Positions 46,463 to 55,640 are shown, numbered from the stretch's first letter. The stretch: DNA of 64,000 nt from Methanothermobacter sp. K4 (GCF_022014235.1 NZ_JAKLTD010000001.1:601499-665498); one strand, 5' to 3'. Numbers and translations are program-made. The notes: generated from the sequence alone by a model not told the origin.

Positions 46463-47374
46463 ATGTATGCGGAAGAATCTCAGAGAAGAATGGAAAAAAT
46501 GGGATACCGTTTTGTAGGTGATAACAAACATTCAGCAGTTAAAACCTGCCTCTGGACAAAGAAAAGCTTAATCAATGAGGGAGTCTGTTACAAGGAGAAG
46601 TTCTATGGCATCAGAAGTCACAGATGCCTTCAGATGTCTCCCAGTGTACCCTTCTGCCAGCAAAAATGTCTTTTCTGCTGGAGGGACCTCTCCTCAACAG
46701 AAACAGCGTGGAATGGCCCCTATGATGAGCCGGCGGATATAATTGAGGGGGCGATTGAGGCGCAGAGGAAACTTCTCTGCGGTTACTTTGGCAATGAAAG
46801 GGCAGATAAGATAAAGGTCATGGAGGCCCAGGATCCCACGAATGCTGCAATATCCCTTGCAGGTGAACCCCTCCTCTACCCTGAAATGGATGGGCTTCTT
46901 GCAGAATTCCATAAGAGAAACTTCACAACATTCCTTGTAACAAACGGCCTTGCATCCACCAATCTTGAGGCACTCTCTGTTGAGCCAACACAGCTCTACA
47001 TATCCCTTGACGCCCCCGACAGGGAAACCTATGAGAAACTCTGCAGACCCCAGGTCCCTGGTGCCTGGGATATTCTCAACAGATCCCTTGAACTCATACC
47101 ATCCTTTAACTGCAGGAAGGTTCTGCGTATAACCGCTGTCAGGGACATCAACATGAAGAAACCCGAAATGTTCGCCAGGATGATAGAAGGGGCCCAGCCA
47201 GATTTTGTTGAGGTCAAGGCCTACATGTACATCGGGTACTCAAGGAAAAGGCTTGAAATTGACAACATGCCCCTCTTCTATGAGGTTCATGAATTTGCAG
47301 ATAGCATTGCAGACAGCTGTGGAATGGAGATCGTTGACGAGTCAAGGGAAAGCAGGGTTGTTCTCCTGGCGTAG
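46463..47374 (+). CDS. taw1: 4-demethylwyosine synthase Taw1 (TYW1)
   Basis: Radical SAM enzyme that makes the tricyclic base of wyosine at position 37 of tRNA-Phe. 303 aa. Radical SAM cysteines in CQQKCLFCWRD (CX3CX2C), extra N-terminal Cys in HSAVKTCLW and EGVCYKEKF for the second cluster, and SLAGEPLLYPEM. A TTG at 46457 would add two residues; I chose ATG 46463. Confidence 0.95.
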   Translation: MYAEESQRRMEKMGYRFVGDNKHSAVKTCLWTKKSLINEGVCYKEKFYGIRSHRCLQMSPSVPFCQQKCLFCWRDLSSTETAWNGPYDEPADIIEGAIEAQRKLLCGYFGNERADKIKVMEAQDPTNAAISLAGEPLLYPEMDGLLAEFHKRNFTTFLVTNGLASTNLEALSVEPTQLYISLDAPDRETYEKLCRPQVPGAWDILNRSLELIPSFNCRKVLRITAVRDINMKKPEMFARMIEGAQPDFVEVKAYMYIGYSRKRLEIDNMPLFYEVHEFADSIADSCGMEIVDESRESRVVLLA

Positions 47375-47450
47375 TTCATTATTTCTTTTGCTGTGGTTTT
47401 ATATGGCGCGTATCATGCAATAAGAGAGCTTTTGATGCTGTTAGCCACAG

Positions 47451-47484
47451 ATTAATACATATAAATATCTCCTCATGTATTAAT
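47451..47484 (+). promoter_or_regulatory. Promoter of the DUF1002 gene inside a perfect inverted repeat
   Basis: ATTAATACAT (47451-47460) and ATGTATTAAT (47475-47484) are exact inverted copies 14 bp apart, bracketing ATAAATATC. An operator over the TATA is likely. GGAGGT follows at 47493-47498. Confidence 0.55.
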
Positions 47485-47504
47485 TAATAACTGGAGGTAT
47501 TGTT

Positions 47505-48365
47505 ATGAGGCGACTTATCATTGCGCTTGTGATTGCATTCATGGTAACCGCACCGGTATTCGCGGTCTCAGGGTTCTCTGTGACACTCGGGGAGGCAACA
47601 GACAGCAACCCCTCATACCGGAATGCGGTGATGGACTACTTCAAGTCAAAGACAGATAAGGATATCAATAGCGCGAATATAAAGATTGTAACAGCATCTG
47701 AGGTGAATGAGGTCTCCAGGGGAGTTACAGGTCGTGTATATTCGCCATCACAGATACTATCCTGTGCCATGGTTGACCTCTCATACTCAGATGGAATCAA
47801 GGTATCTGTGGATACTGGTAAGATAAGGGTCGTGACCCCTGAGATGTATGCCAGTGCCCTCCGGTCATCTGGTATTGACCGCGGCTACGTGGTTGTAACA
47901 TCCCCGGTCCCCGCCTCAGGAGAGGCAGCCCTTGCAGGAGTCCTGAAGTCATATGAGGTGGCTGTGGGTGAAAAGATACCTGAGGAGGCCAAAAAGGCAT
48001 CTGTTGAGGAGATCTACCTCCAGAGCAGGCTTGTGAACGAAACCAATGCAACCGGTGATGAGGTGGCACAGCTCTTTGATGAGGTCAAGAACAGGACACA
48101 GGATCAGAACCTTCAGAACCCTGATGAAATAAAGAACATCGTCGTTGATGTTTCACAGCAGATGAATATCAACCTAACAGAAAATCAGGTTCAGCAGGTT
48201 GCAAATTCGGTTTCAGCATCTCAGAGGGTCCAGGGAAACCTCACGGAATTTAAACAGAGGCTTGAAAGTGTAAGTCAGCAGTTTGGAGGCTCGGGTATCC
48301 TTGATCAGATCTATGCATTTCTTCAGAGCATCTATGACTACATTGTGGGGATGACGTCCCCATAG
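47505..48365 (+). CDS. Secreted DUF1002-family protein
   Basis: 286 aa. Signal peptide RRLIIALVIAFMVTAPVFA, then SGFSVTLGEATD, the opening of DUF1002 domains, followed by an alpha/beta region and a helical, Gln/Asn-rich second half (about residues 180-270) with a hydrophobic end. Function unknown in the family. A strong ribosome site and a promoter with an inverted repeat suggest regulated expression. Confidence 0.8.
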   Translation: MRRLIIALVIAFMVTAPVFAVSGFSVTLGEATDSNPSYRNAVMDYFKSKTDKDINSANIKIVTASEVNEVSRGVTGRVYSPSQILSCAMVDLSYSDGIKVSVDTGKIRVVTPEMYASALRSSGIDRGYVVVTSPVPASGEAALAGVLKSYEVAVGEKIPEEAKKASVEEIYLQSRLVNETNATGDEVAQLFDEVKNRTQDQNLQNPDEIKNIVVDVSQQMNINLTENQVQQVANSVSASQRVQGNLTEFKQRLESVSQQFGGSGILDQIYAFLQSIYDYIVGMTSP

Positions 48366-48367
48366 GC

Positions 48368-48441
48368 TCTTTTTTGTTTATGGCCCGGTGATCGGGGGAT
48401 GGCATCCTTTTAGTTACCTTCTTTGTCCATGGCTCGGTTCC
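48368..48441. repeat. Imperfect direct repeat behind the DUF1002 gene, offset 49 bp
   Basis: CTTTTTTGTTTATGGCCCGG ending near 48388 and CTTCTTTGTCCATGGCTCGG ending near 48437. Both begin with a T-run and may act as tandem terminators. Confidence 0.55.
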
Positions 48442-48503
48442 ATTAATTCAGATGGCCGCATCGGAGAATGATATATATTATAGGTTAATACAATATCCAT
48501 ATC

Positions 48504-49589
48504 ATGTTTATAGCTCAGAATAACCTTCAGTTCATACTTGAAGTTGCAGTGATAATCCACGTCGGCATAATACTCCTCTTCAATGTTGTTGCAGTACCTC
48601 TGAGTCTTGTGATGTTCCTTGGAACGGTAATCACGGTTATACTGGCTCTCATATTCTCATTTGATGCCGCCTTTCTCCTCCTACCGTTCCTTTCACACCA
48701 TGAGTTCACACATCCCTTTGGTCCATTCGCGGTTCTATTCTGGGTTACAATGGTGGCATCGTCAAATCTCCTCACAGAGGCAGGTATAAGGTCAACGTCG
48801 GTTAAGAAACTCTCTCTGTTCCTCTTCTTCATAATAGCCATTGCAGGGGGACTCATGCATCGTTCATTCCTGGTTTTATGGCTCCTTGGGTGGGCTTTTG
48901 GGTACTTGCTCATGTCAAAGAGTTTCAGGAGGAGCACAAGAATAACCAGAAAATCGGTTTTATCGTTCGTCCTTGCAGGTGCAGGGGCATTTGCACTGAT
49001 GGAGTTCCTATCAAAGGTTCTACGTAAAAGTGTTCTAAGCCCAATGCTCAGGATCACAAGGCTCGAGGAGAACACCATCCCAAGCCTTTCGCTGGTACTT
49101 AAGAATACCATGTTCTGGGGTCATGTCCAGGGGTCCTGTTACTGGAAATCAGCCTGCCTGGGTGGCGCCGATGGTTACATCACACTTCCAGTCACCATGA
49201 TACAGAACCTCGGGCTCCCCTACCACATATTCTATGGGGTTCTGGTTGTAAAGAAGGACTACATAGACTACATGCTGCCAGGGATATTCGCGGTGGCCTT
49301 TGATGCAGGTTTCTTTGGCCTGCTCTTCCTCCTTGCATGGGTCATGATAGTCACATTCTCTGGACTCAGGGTTCTTAAAAAATATCAGGAGCAGAGGCTC
49401 AACGGGAGCAGAATGTACCTGGGAAGGGAGGCCCTGCTCATAGGATCACTGGCGGCGTTCCTCTCACAGAGCCTCGTGGGTCTCTTTATATTCAACAGGT
49501 CCTTTAACTCATCGGCCCTGCTCACCTATATAATAATATCCGCCCTTGTAATGGCACATACCGTCACCGTGAAGAGGACCATTCAGTGA
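48504..49589 (+). CDS. Polytopic membrane protein of unknown function
   Basis: 361 aa with roughly nine to ten hydrophobic spans. The first half is dense in membrane helices; a soluble segment near residues 200-225 holds two Cys (SCYWKSACLGGADG), then DAGFFGLLFLLAWVM and a basic tail. It loosely recalls polysaccharide polymerases or flippases in layout, but I see no family motif. The TATA-like GATATATATTATAGG near 48469 lies ahead. Its last codons are duplicated 67 bp downstream. Confidence 0.7.
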   Translation: MFIAQNNLQFILEVAVIIHVGIILLFNVVAVPLSLVMFLGTVITVILALIFSFDAAFLLLPFLSHHEFTHPFGPFAVLFWVTMVASSNLLTEAGIRSTSVKKLSLFLFFIIAIAGGLMHRSFLVLWLLGWAFGYLLMSKSFRRSTRITRKSVLSFVLAGAGAFALMEFLSKVLRKSVLSPMLRITRLEENTIPSLSLVLKNTMFWGHVQGSCYWKSACLGGADGYITLPVTMIQNLGLPYHIFYGVLVVKKDYIDYMLPGIFAVAFDAGFFGLLFLLAWVMIVTFSGLRVLKKYQEQRLNGSRMYLGREALLIGSLAAFLSQSLVGLFIFNRSFNSSALLTYIIISALVMAHTVTVKRTIQ

Positions 49590-49661
49590 TGTTTGCGATG
49601 ACATGGTCCCCCTGTCATTCAACTCCCATGAGGCTGTGAAGAGGACCATTCAGTGATGTTT
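49569..49661. repeat. 26-bp perfect direct repeat, offset 67 bp
   Basis: GTGAAGAGGACCATTCAGTG starts both copies, 49569-49594 and 49636-49661. The first encodes the end of the membrane protein (VKRTIQ, stop); the second overlaps the 3' end of the convergent ferredoxin gene. Confidence 0.92.
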
Positions 49662-50039
49662 CTTGATTTCCACTCTGAGAAGACTGCTGGGGCATGCCTC
49701 AATACATGCCGGAATCAGAACGTCAGCATCAAGGCACAGGATGCACTTGTCTGCCATCAGATCTTCAAATATTATGCATCCTTCAGGACAGGCCTCAAGG
49801 CAGAGCCTGCATCCAACACACCTTTCAGGGTCAATAACAGGAATCTTATTTATTATCTTAACTGCACCAACCCTGCAGGCCCTTAAACAGGGGGCATCAC
49901 TGCACTGTCTGCAGAACACCGGTTTTTCTGTGTACTTCATTTTTTTCTTACCGTGAACCTGCTGGCAGGCCCTGACACAGAGGCCACAGCCTGAACACAT
50001 CAGTTCGTTCTTGATTACTATTCCACCCATGGGATTCAC
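49650..50039 (-). CDS. CooF-like 4x[4Fe-4S] ferredoxin
   Basis: 129 aa with four cysteine clusters: CSGCGLCVRAC, CRQCSDAPCLRAC, CVGCRLCLEAC and CILCLDADVLIPAC, the CooF/HycB/FdhB pattern of electron-transfer subunits. GTG at 50039 overlaps the cdhA stop by four bases (an ATG three codons later is possible). Predicted to take electrons from the CO dehydrogenase next door. Its 3' end lies in a 26-bp direct repeat. Confidence 0.88.
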   Translation of the reverse strand: MNPMGGIVIKNELMCSGCGLCVRACQQVHGKKKMKYTEKPVFCRQCSDAPCLRACRVGAVKIINKIPVIDPERCVGCRLCLEACPEGCIIFEDLMADKCILCLDADVLIPACIEACPSSLLRVEIKKHH

Positions 50040-52387
50040 CTGATTATTGTGGGCTCCTTTACCGGCTCACGTGGCCTCCAGTTCTTTTCCCTCAGTATCT
50101 CCATTATCTCATCTTTATGCTTGTAGGGAATCTCCTTCTCATTCCTTACGAAGAGGTCAATATCTGCGGGTAAACCACCGTAATATTTCAGGTGGAGGTC
50201 AACGTAATTGCTGAGCTTCACCATTCGCCCTCTGGGGGTGTCGTTGGGTCTTATGCACATCTTTGAAGCCATTACAAGGCATTCATTGATACTCTCTGCT
50301 GCGTAGGTTAGGTGGGGTGGGGCTGGTTCAGATGGGACCATGCTGTCATCAGCCCTGTCCCTTATCACCCTTGGGCTGGATTCACCCAGGTAAAGCCTGC
50401 GGTACTTTGATGCATGGGGTCCGAGAACTGCGGGTATACCCCACCTGTTTGCACCTGTGACTATTGCAAATGCCTTCTGGGACATGGCACCCCATCCTAT
50501 CACACAGACACCTATCCGGTTGAGTATGTAATCTGCTATTTCAACGGTGTTCCCCTTCATGGGCACCCTTGCGAATATATTCGCTATTTTTATGGCGCTT
50601 CCAATTGCATGGGAGTTCCCGACACATGGTCCGAGGTTGAGGAGCCCTCCCCTGTCGAAGTCTCCAGGGTATTTCTCATAGAGTGTTCTGCCCTCATCAT
50701 CATGTGAGAGAGCTATATCCATGGCTGCACATCCTGCTGCAAGTACTATATAGCCCCTCTTAAGAAACTCCTCAGCAATTATCTGCACATCCCTTTCACC
50801 TGAGGGGTAGTTGGAGCATCCTGCAAGTGATATGACTCCTGGTATATCACCAAACACTATCGGGGCACCTACCCTCCTTATCTCTATATCCTGGACCGGT
50901 CCCCTGCCCGCCCTTATGAGGAATCTTTCAGGGGTTTCTCCACGTGATTCTCTTATGATATCCAGGATGGGCACTCCCACAGGGCACACCTCCATGCACC
51001 GGCCGCAGGCACTGCAGCCTTCATAGAGGGTCCTTATGGTGCGGAAGTCACCGTTCTTTGCCTCATTTATTGCCTCCATGATGGGTAGCATTGCCGGGCA
51101 GACACGGTTGCATTCTCCACAGAGTTCACAGTATTCCAGCACTGAATTCAGGTCAAGATCGTCCTGTTTTTTTGGTTTCCTGGATGGCGTGCAGTTTGAA
51201 TCACAGGGTGAGCACCTCACACAGTTCACCCTGAAACGGTTTGATGTTTCGGGGTCCCTGCTACGGGTAAGCTGAAGTGCAAGGTTCACAGCGACCGTGG
51301 CAACCTTTTTTTCATCCTTTATAAGCACTCCTGGTATTTTTTCCTGCAGTATCCTGTTTATTATCCTGTAGGGGTTCTCTTCACTCATATCCTCAAGGCC
51401 CATACTGCATTTGTCACTTGTTGCGATCACAACCATCCCCATCTCACCGCACACCTCATATACATCTGACCGTATGCACTGTTCATCCAGTACAACAACA
51501 TCTGGAATTCCTGATCTGAGGAATGTGAGCTGCCTTGATATGGGCCCAACTATCTTTGATGATTCTGAGTACCTGCCCATCTCCATGGCTGTGCAGCAGA
51601 GGCCACAGACCTCGATTTCCTCCTCAACACCGATATCCTCTGCGTAGTCTATTATCTCAGCTGAGGGCGCTATATTGTGTCCTATGCAGAGTATGACTGG
51701 TTTTGTACTGTCTATAACGTCCATTCCAATTTCCAGCATATGTGTATCTGCTTTACCTGTGGGGAGCCCATACTGGTTTATCTGTGCTATCTCAGCCACC
51801 TCAAGGGCCATGGTATCTAACATGCCGGCATGGAGGGCCTTTGACTCGAAATCGGTTACTTCCGCCTCCTGGCCGGTATGAACTGAGGCCATGAGATTTG
51901 TGAGCTCCCGTTCTATGTATGTCATTATCCTGTCGAGGTCCTCTGGTGTTTCAGGTTCTATACCAGTTACTGTGGTGGATATTGGTGTCTTTATATCTAT
52001 TGAACTATCATAATGGAGTTCTGATGTGGGGTTTTTATCGATAAGGGTGTCCACCAGGTGCCTTGCATGGGCTGCATGGGCTGATGCACCTATAACTGCG
52101 GTTGATAGGGCCTCCCTTGCCTGCTGTTTCTCCAGGTTTATACCGCAGGCACCCTTCTTACCTAGAAGGTCGCATTTGCCGTAGGTGCACATGCAGCATA
52201 GGTCACAGAGGGGTGCATAGAATGGCTTGAAATAGGATAGGAGATTAAGGTCCCATTTTCTAAGCTCATCGTAATCCACAGATACCCTCTTACTCTCGTA
52301 TGATTTTCTTTTGAGGTATTCGTCAATTTCACCGAATTCAAGGTGAAGTCCCTTAACATTTATTATATCCTTTGATGCTCTGGGCAT
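50036..52387 (-). CDS. cdhA: Carbon monoxide dehydrogenase catalytic (alpha) subunit CdhA
   Basis: 783 aa Ni-Fe-S CO dehydrogenase of the archaeal ACDS alpha type. N-terminal B/D cluster Cys LCDLCCMCTYGKC; candidate C-cluster ligands in CIGHNIAPSAE, EVCGLCCTA, SDKCSMG, AAGCAAMD, LGPCVGNSHA and GVCVIGWGAMSQKA; two ferredoxin sites CELCGECNRVC and CSACGRCMEVC. All appear kept. ATG 52387 has GGTGA four bases ahead; longer frames start at 52405 or 52408. No cdhC, D or E is nearby, so this looks like a stand-alone CODH. Confidence 0.93.
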   Translation of the reverse strand: MPRASKDIINVKGLHLEFGEIDEYLKRKSYESKRVSVDYDELRKWDLNLLSYFKPFYAPLCDLCCMCTYGKCDLLGKKGACGINLEKQQAREALSTAVIGASAHAAHARHLVDTLIDKNPTSELHYDSSIDIKTPISTTVTGIEPETPEDLDRIMTYIERELTNLMASVHTGQEAEVTDFESKALHAGMLDTMALEVAEIAQINQYGLPTGKADTHMLEIGMDVIDSTKPVILCIGHNIAPSAEIIDYAEDIGVEEEIEVCGLCCTAMEMGRYSESSKIVGPISRQLTFLRSGIPDVVVLDEQCIRSDVYEVCGEMGMVVIATSDKCSMGLEDMSEENPYRIINRILQEKIPGVLIKDEKKVATVAVNLALQLTRSRDPETSNRFRVNCVRCSPCDSNCTPSRKPKKQDDLDLNSVLEYCELCGECNRVCPAMLPIMEAINEAKNGDFRTIRTLYEGCSACGRCMEVCPVGVPILDIIRESRGETPERFLIRAGRGPVQDIEIRRVGAPIVFGDIPGVISLAGCSNYPSGERDVQIIAEEFLKRGYIVLAAGCAAMDIALSHDDEGRTLYEKYPGDFDRGGLLNLGPCVGNSHAIGSAIKIANIFARVPMKGNTVEIADYILNRIGVCVIGWGAMSQKAFAIVTGANRWGIPAVLGPHASKYRRLYLGESSPRVIRDRADDSMVPSEPAPPHLTYAAESINECLVMASKMCIRPNDTPRGRMVKLSNYVDLHLKYYGGLPADIDLFVRNEKEIPYKHKDEIMEILREKNWRPREPVKEPTIIR

Positions 52388-52408
52388 GCTGTCACCATGT
52401 GCCATCAA

Positions 52409-52468
52409 CTATAAATATCATTATTAATCATTATAATTGTAAAGGAAGTATTTAAATGTTGTGAAAGC
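52409..52468. promoter_or_regulatory. Divergent promoter region cdhA/cdhB
   Basis: 60-bp AT-rich gap. ATATTTATAG on the minus strand suits cdhA, ATTATAATTG (52430-52439) or TATTTAAAT (52449-52457) on the plus strand suits cdhB. Both genes are probably controlled together. Confidence 0.45.
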
Positions 52469-52978
52469 ATGACCGCATGGAACCCAGCTCTAACGTCAAT
52501 AAGGAATGCAACCGTCATGCCCCCTGAAATGGTTGCATCGGCCATAAAAAAGTCTGAAAGACCACTTATGGTGGTGGGGTCACTGATAAATGACCTTCCA
52601 CAGGATATAATGGACAGGATAGTTAAAATAATAAAAAAAGGAAAAATGGGGGTTGCTCTAACCGGAGGATCAAGTCTCAGGTTAAATGAACTGAGAAGGA
52701 AAAACATAATAGGGGTAATCGAACTTGTAAACAACCTCAAAGATCCTGAATGGGAGGGCTTCGATGGAAATGGCAACTATGACCTTGTATGCTTCATAGG
52801 TGTCCCCTATTACATAGGTTCACAGGGCCTTTCAACCCTCAAGGCCTTTGCACCTCACCTTAAAACAGTGACCCTCTGCAGATACATGCATCCAAATGCA
52901 GACATCTCATACCCCAGCATGGAGTACACGGAATGGCTCAGATGGCTCGATGAACTCATAGATGCCCTGGAGCAGTAG
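52469..52978 (+). CDS. cdhB: CO dehydrogenase epsilon subunit CdhB
   Basis: 169 aa DHS-like NAD/FAD-fold partner of CdhA. MPPEMVASAIKKSERPLMVVGSLI and FIGVPYYIGSQGLSTLKAFAP with a C-terminal SMEYTEWLRWLDEL are typical. It forms an alpha2-epsilon2 complex with CdhA in ACDS. Here it is divergent from cdhA, unlike the usual cdhAB order. Confidence 0.92.
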   Translation: MTAWNPALTSIRNATVMPPEMVASAIKKSERPLMVVGSLINDLPQDIMDRIVKIIKKGKMGVALTGGSSLRLNELRRKNIIGVIELVNNLKDPEWEGFDGNGNYDLVCFIGVPYYIGSQGLSTLKAFAPHLKTVTLCRYMHPNADISYPSMEYTEWLRWLDELIDALEQ

Positions 52979-53044
52979 GTCATGGAAATTAATAGATGAT
53001 GTGGTTTGATATTGCAGCCTGGTCATGAAAAATTAAATATTCTT

Positions 53045-54145
53045 TTAGAGGGCCTTTGATATTTCAACAGCCTTCTCAGCGGCCCTCTCAAGGGAGGTCT
53101 CAAAGGGAATCCCTGCATCGGTGAGGATCCTCTGTCCCTCCTCCTCATTGGTCCCGGTGAGCCTTATTACAAGGGGCACATCCCTCTCGGCATCCTTCAG
53201 GGCATTCACAACACCCCTTGCAACATCATCAGCCCTTGTTATACCCCCAAGAACATTCAGGAACACAACCTTCACATCAGGGTGGGATATTACCAGGTTT
53301 ATGGCCCTCCTTATGATGTCCTCGGAGGCACCACCACCTATATCAAGGAATGTGGCGGGTTCGCCCCCCTTCAGTTTTATGAGGTCCATGGCGGTGAGGG
53401 TCAACCCGGCACCGTTCCCTATCACCGCAATATCACCCTCAAGTTTAACAAAGGCGAACTCCTCTGGTTCATACTCATCCAGTTCCATGAATTCACGGTG
53501 ACGGTAGATGGAGTCATCATCCACCTCAAACTTTGCATCCGCTGCAATAACATCATCGCCTGAAAGTACAAGGGGGTTTATCTCGGCAAGCCGCGCATCA
53601 TACTTCCTGAAGAGATGGTAGAGTTTCCATATCACAGCCCCCACCTTTGGTATGAGTTCACTTTCAAGGCCCATCTTCCTTGCGATCTCCCTCGCCTCAT
53701 AGGGGAGGAACTCGTCAAGGGGATTTACATGGTAACGCACTATCTTCTGGGGGGATTTCGCTGCAAGATCCTCGATATCAACCCCACCCTCACTGCTTGC
53801 CATTATAAGGGGCATTCTGGCCGCACGGTCAACAGCGACACTCACATAGAATTCCCTGTCGATGGGGATCTTCCTTTCAACCAGGACAGATTTAACCTCC
53901 TCCCCCTTAACCCGGGATGCGAGGAGATCAGCAGCAACATCAGCCGCAGTTTCTGGTGTTGCAAACCGTATACCTCCAGCCTTTCCCCGACCACCGGTTA
54001 GGACCTGTGCCTTGATGGCCACCTCCGACCCCATATTCTCAGCGATCTCAGAGGCCTCCCCGGGGGTCCTGGCGACGGATCCATCGGGGACGGGTATGCC
54101 CTCGGTCCTGAAGAGTTCCTTGGCGCTGTACTCATAAAACCTCAT
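53045..54145 (-). CDS. sucC: Succinyl-CoA synthetase beta subunit
   Basis: 366 aa ATP-grasp protein. VAIKAQVLTGGRGKAGG nucleotide site, AEINPLVLSGDDVIAADAKFEVDDD and the C-terminal GNGAGLTLTAMDLIKLKGGE CoA-ligase part. Feeds the reductive TCA branch with succinyl-CoA. Coupled to korC by an ATGA overlap. The alpha subunit sucD is not in the window. Confidence 0.95.
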   Translation of the reverse strand: MRFYEYSAKELFRTEGIPVPDGSVARTPGEASEIAENMGSEVAIKAQVLTGGRGKAGGIRFATPETAADVAADLLASRVKGEEVKSVLVERKIPIDREFYVSVAVDRAARMPLIMASSEGGVDIEDLAAKSPQKIVRYHVNPLDEFLPYEAREIARKMGLESELIPKVGAVIWKLYHLFRKYDARLAEINPLVLSGDDVIAADAKFEVDDDSIYRHREFMELDEYEPEEFAFVKLEGDIAVIGNGAGLTLTAMDLIKLKGGEPATFLDIGGGASEDIIRRAINLVISHPDVKVVFLNVLGGITRADDVARGVVNALKDAERDVPLVIRLTGTNEEEGQRILTDAGIPFETSLERAAEKAVEISKAL

Positions 54146-54711
54146 TCATATCCCTCCATGATGAGCTCACGACCTGCCTGGAATGCCATGATGTTCTTTT
54201 CCTCAGTCCCGGGAGGCACACTGTTCTTTATGGCCTCCTCAGCGGCCCTTACACTTACAACGCCAGTGGCCTCTGTCAGGGCCCCTATCATCACCATATT
54301 GGCCACAATGGTTATACCAACCTTCTCCTCGGCTGTCCTTGTTGCAGGCGCACGGAAGTAATTGATGCTCCTTTCCCCTATAAAATCCTGGATTTCCTCC
54401 TCAATGACCATGTCCGGGTCAACGATGAGGGTCCCACCGGCTTTGAGATCGTCCATGTAGGTCAGAAGTGCCTGGTGTGACATTGCAACGAGTATGTCAG
54501 GGCTCTGGACCTTGGGGTAGTCTATCTCCTCATCACTTATAACAACCTCTGCCCTTGAGGCACCACCCCTTGCCTCGGGTCCATAGGACTGGGTCTGTAC
54601 AGCGTAAAGGCCATCATATAAACTTGCAGCTTTACCCAGAACGATTCCTGCAAGTATAACCCCCTGACCACCGAATCCAGCAATTCTGATTTCCTTCCTC
54701 ACTTCAATCAT
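54142..54711 (-). CDS. korC: 2-oxoglutarate:ferredoxin oxidoreductase gamma subunit
   Basis: 189 aa. EIRIAGFGGQGVILAGIVLGKA and TQSYGPEARGGASRAEVVISD are the gamma-family signatures. Overlaps the korB stop by eight bases. The reductive direction (succinyl-CoA to 2-oxoglutarate) is expected in this autotroph. Confidence 0.96.
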   Translation of the reverse strand: MIEVRKEIRIAGFGGQGVILAGIVLGKAASLYDGLYAVQTQSYGPEARGGASRAEVVISDEEIDYPKVQSPDILVAMSHQALLTYMDDLKAGGTLIVDPDMVIEEEIQDFIGERSINYFRAPATRTAEEKVGITIVANMVMIGALTEATGVVSVRAAEEAIKNSVPPGTEEKNIMAFQAGRELIMEGYE

Positions 54712-55561
54712 CTCTGTAGGCTGATTTGATTATATCAATTTTTCCGGATTTCTCTTCAATCATCTCATAGATTCTGTCACATAGTTCAGGTCGTGGGGCA
54801 TCAGCAAATTCACCGATGATGAGTTTTCCCTCGACCTCCTCAGGATCCATTCTGAGGGCCCTGCGCCGGTTGATACTGTTCTCCTTCATGAACTTCATCA
54901 TCTCAACAGGGGAACGCATCCTGTTCTTTCTCCCGAAGTAGGTTGGACACTGTGAAACGGCCTCTATGAACGAGAAACCCCTGTTCTTAAGTCCCTTCTT
55001 TATGGAGTTTGCAAGCTGCAGCGGGTGGGCAGCTGTCCACCTTGCAACGTAACTTGCACCTGCGGCCCTGACAAGTTCAGAGAGATCAAAGGGGTCCTCA
55101 AGTGCACCGTAGGGGGCTGTGGTACCGAAACTTCCCTCAGGGGAGGTGGGGCTTATCTGTCCACCGGTCATCCCGTATATGCTGTTGTTTATGCAGATCA
55201 CCGTCAGGTCAATATTTTTTCTTGCCCCGTGTATGAGATGGTTTCCTCCGATGGCTGCGGCGTCACCATCCCCTGTGAATACCACAACATTCAGGGAGGG
55301 GTTGGCAAGTTTAAGCCCGGTTGCGAAGGCTATGGGCCGCCCATGGGTTGTATGGAGCGAGTCGCATTTAACATAACCCGGGATCCTTGATGAGCAGCCT
55401 ATACCTGAAACCATTGCAATGCTGTCAAAGTCAACTCCAGCCATTTCCATGCCCTTAAAGAAGGTGTTGAGCACTATCCCATTACCGCAACCTGCACAGA
55501 ATATGTGGGGGAGCCTGTCCCTCCTGAGGTACTTGAGGTATGGGTTTTCCTTTACATTCAT
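54704..55561 (-). CDS. korB: 2-oxoglutarate:ferredoxin oxidoreductase beta subunit
   Basis: 285 aa thiamine-diphosphate subunit. FCAGCGNGIVLN Cys pair, thiamine site TGDGDAAAIGGNHLIH and NNSIYGMTGGQISPTSPEG; a third Cys is at SGIGCSSRIPGY. GGAG precedes the ATG. A decayed copy of its own start lies 56 bp upstream. Confidence 0.96.
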   Translation of the reverse strand: MNVKENPYLKYLRRDRLPHIFCAGCGNGIVLNTFFKGMEMAGVDFDSIAMVSGIGCSSRIPGYVKCDSLHTTHGRPIAFATGLKLANPSLNVVVFTGDGDAAAIGGNHLIHGARKNIDLTVICINNSIYGMTGGQISPTSPEGSFGTTAPYGALEDPFDLSELVRAAGASYVARWTAAHPLQLANSIKKGLKNRGFSFIEAVSQCPTYFGRKNRMRSPVEMMKFMKENSINRRRALRMDPEEVEGKLIIGEFADAPRPELCDRIYEMIEEKSGKIDIIKSAYRDD

Positions 55562-55640
55562 CTGGACACTCCTTCATTTCATAATTATAATAGTGGGCGT
55601 GTTTCTCCTTACGTTCAGGTGAACACCCCTCATTTCATCC
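55540..55640. repeat. Imperfect duplication of the korA stop/korB start junction, offset 56 bp
   Basis: On the minus strand ATGAAATGA followed by a GGGTGTTCA or GGAGTGTCCA segment and then GAACGTAAGGAGAAAC or GAATGTAAAGGAAAAC occurs at 55638 and again at 55582. The second is the real korB ribosome site and start; the first has lost the ATG. Confidence 0.65.
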
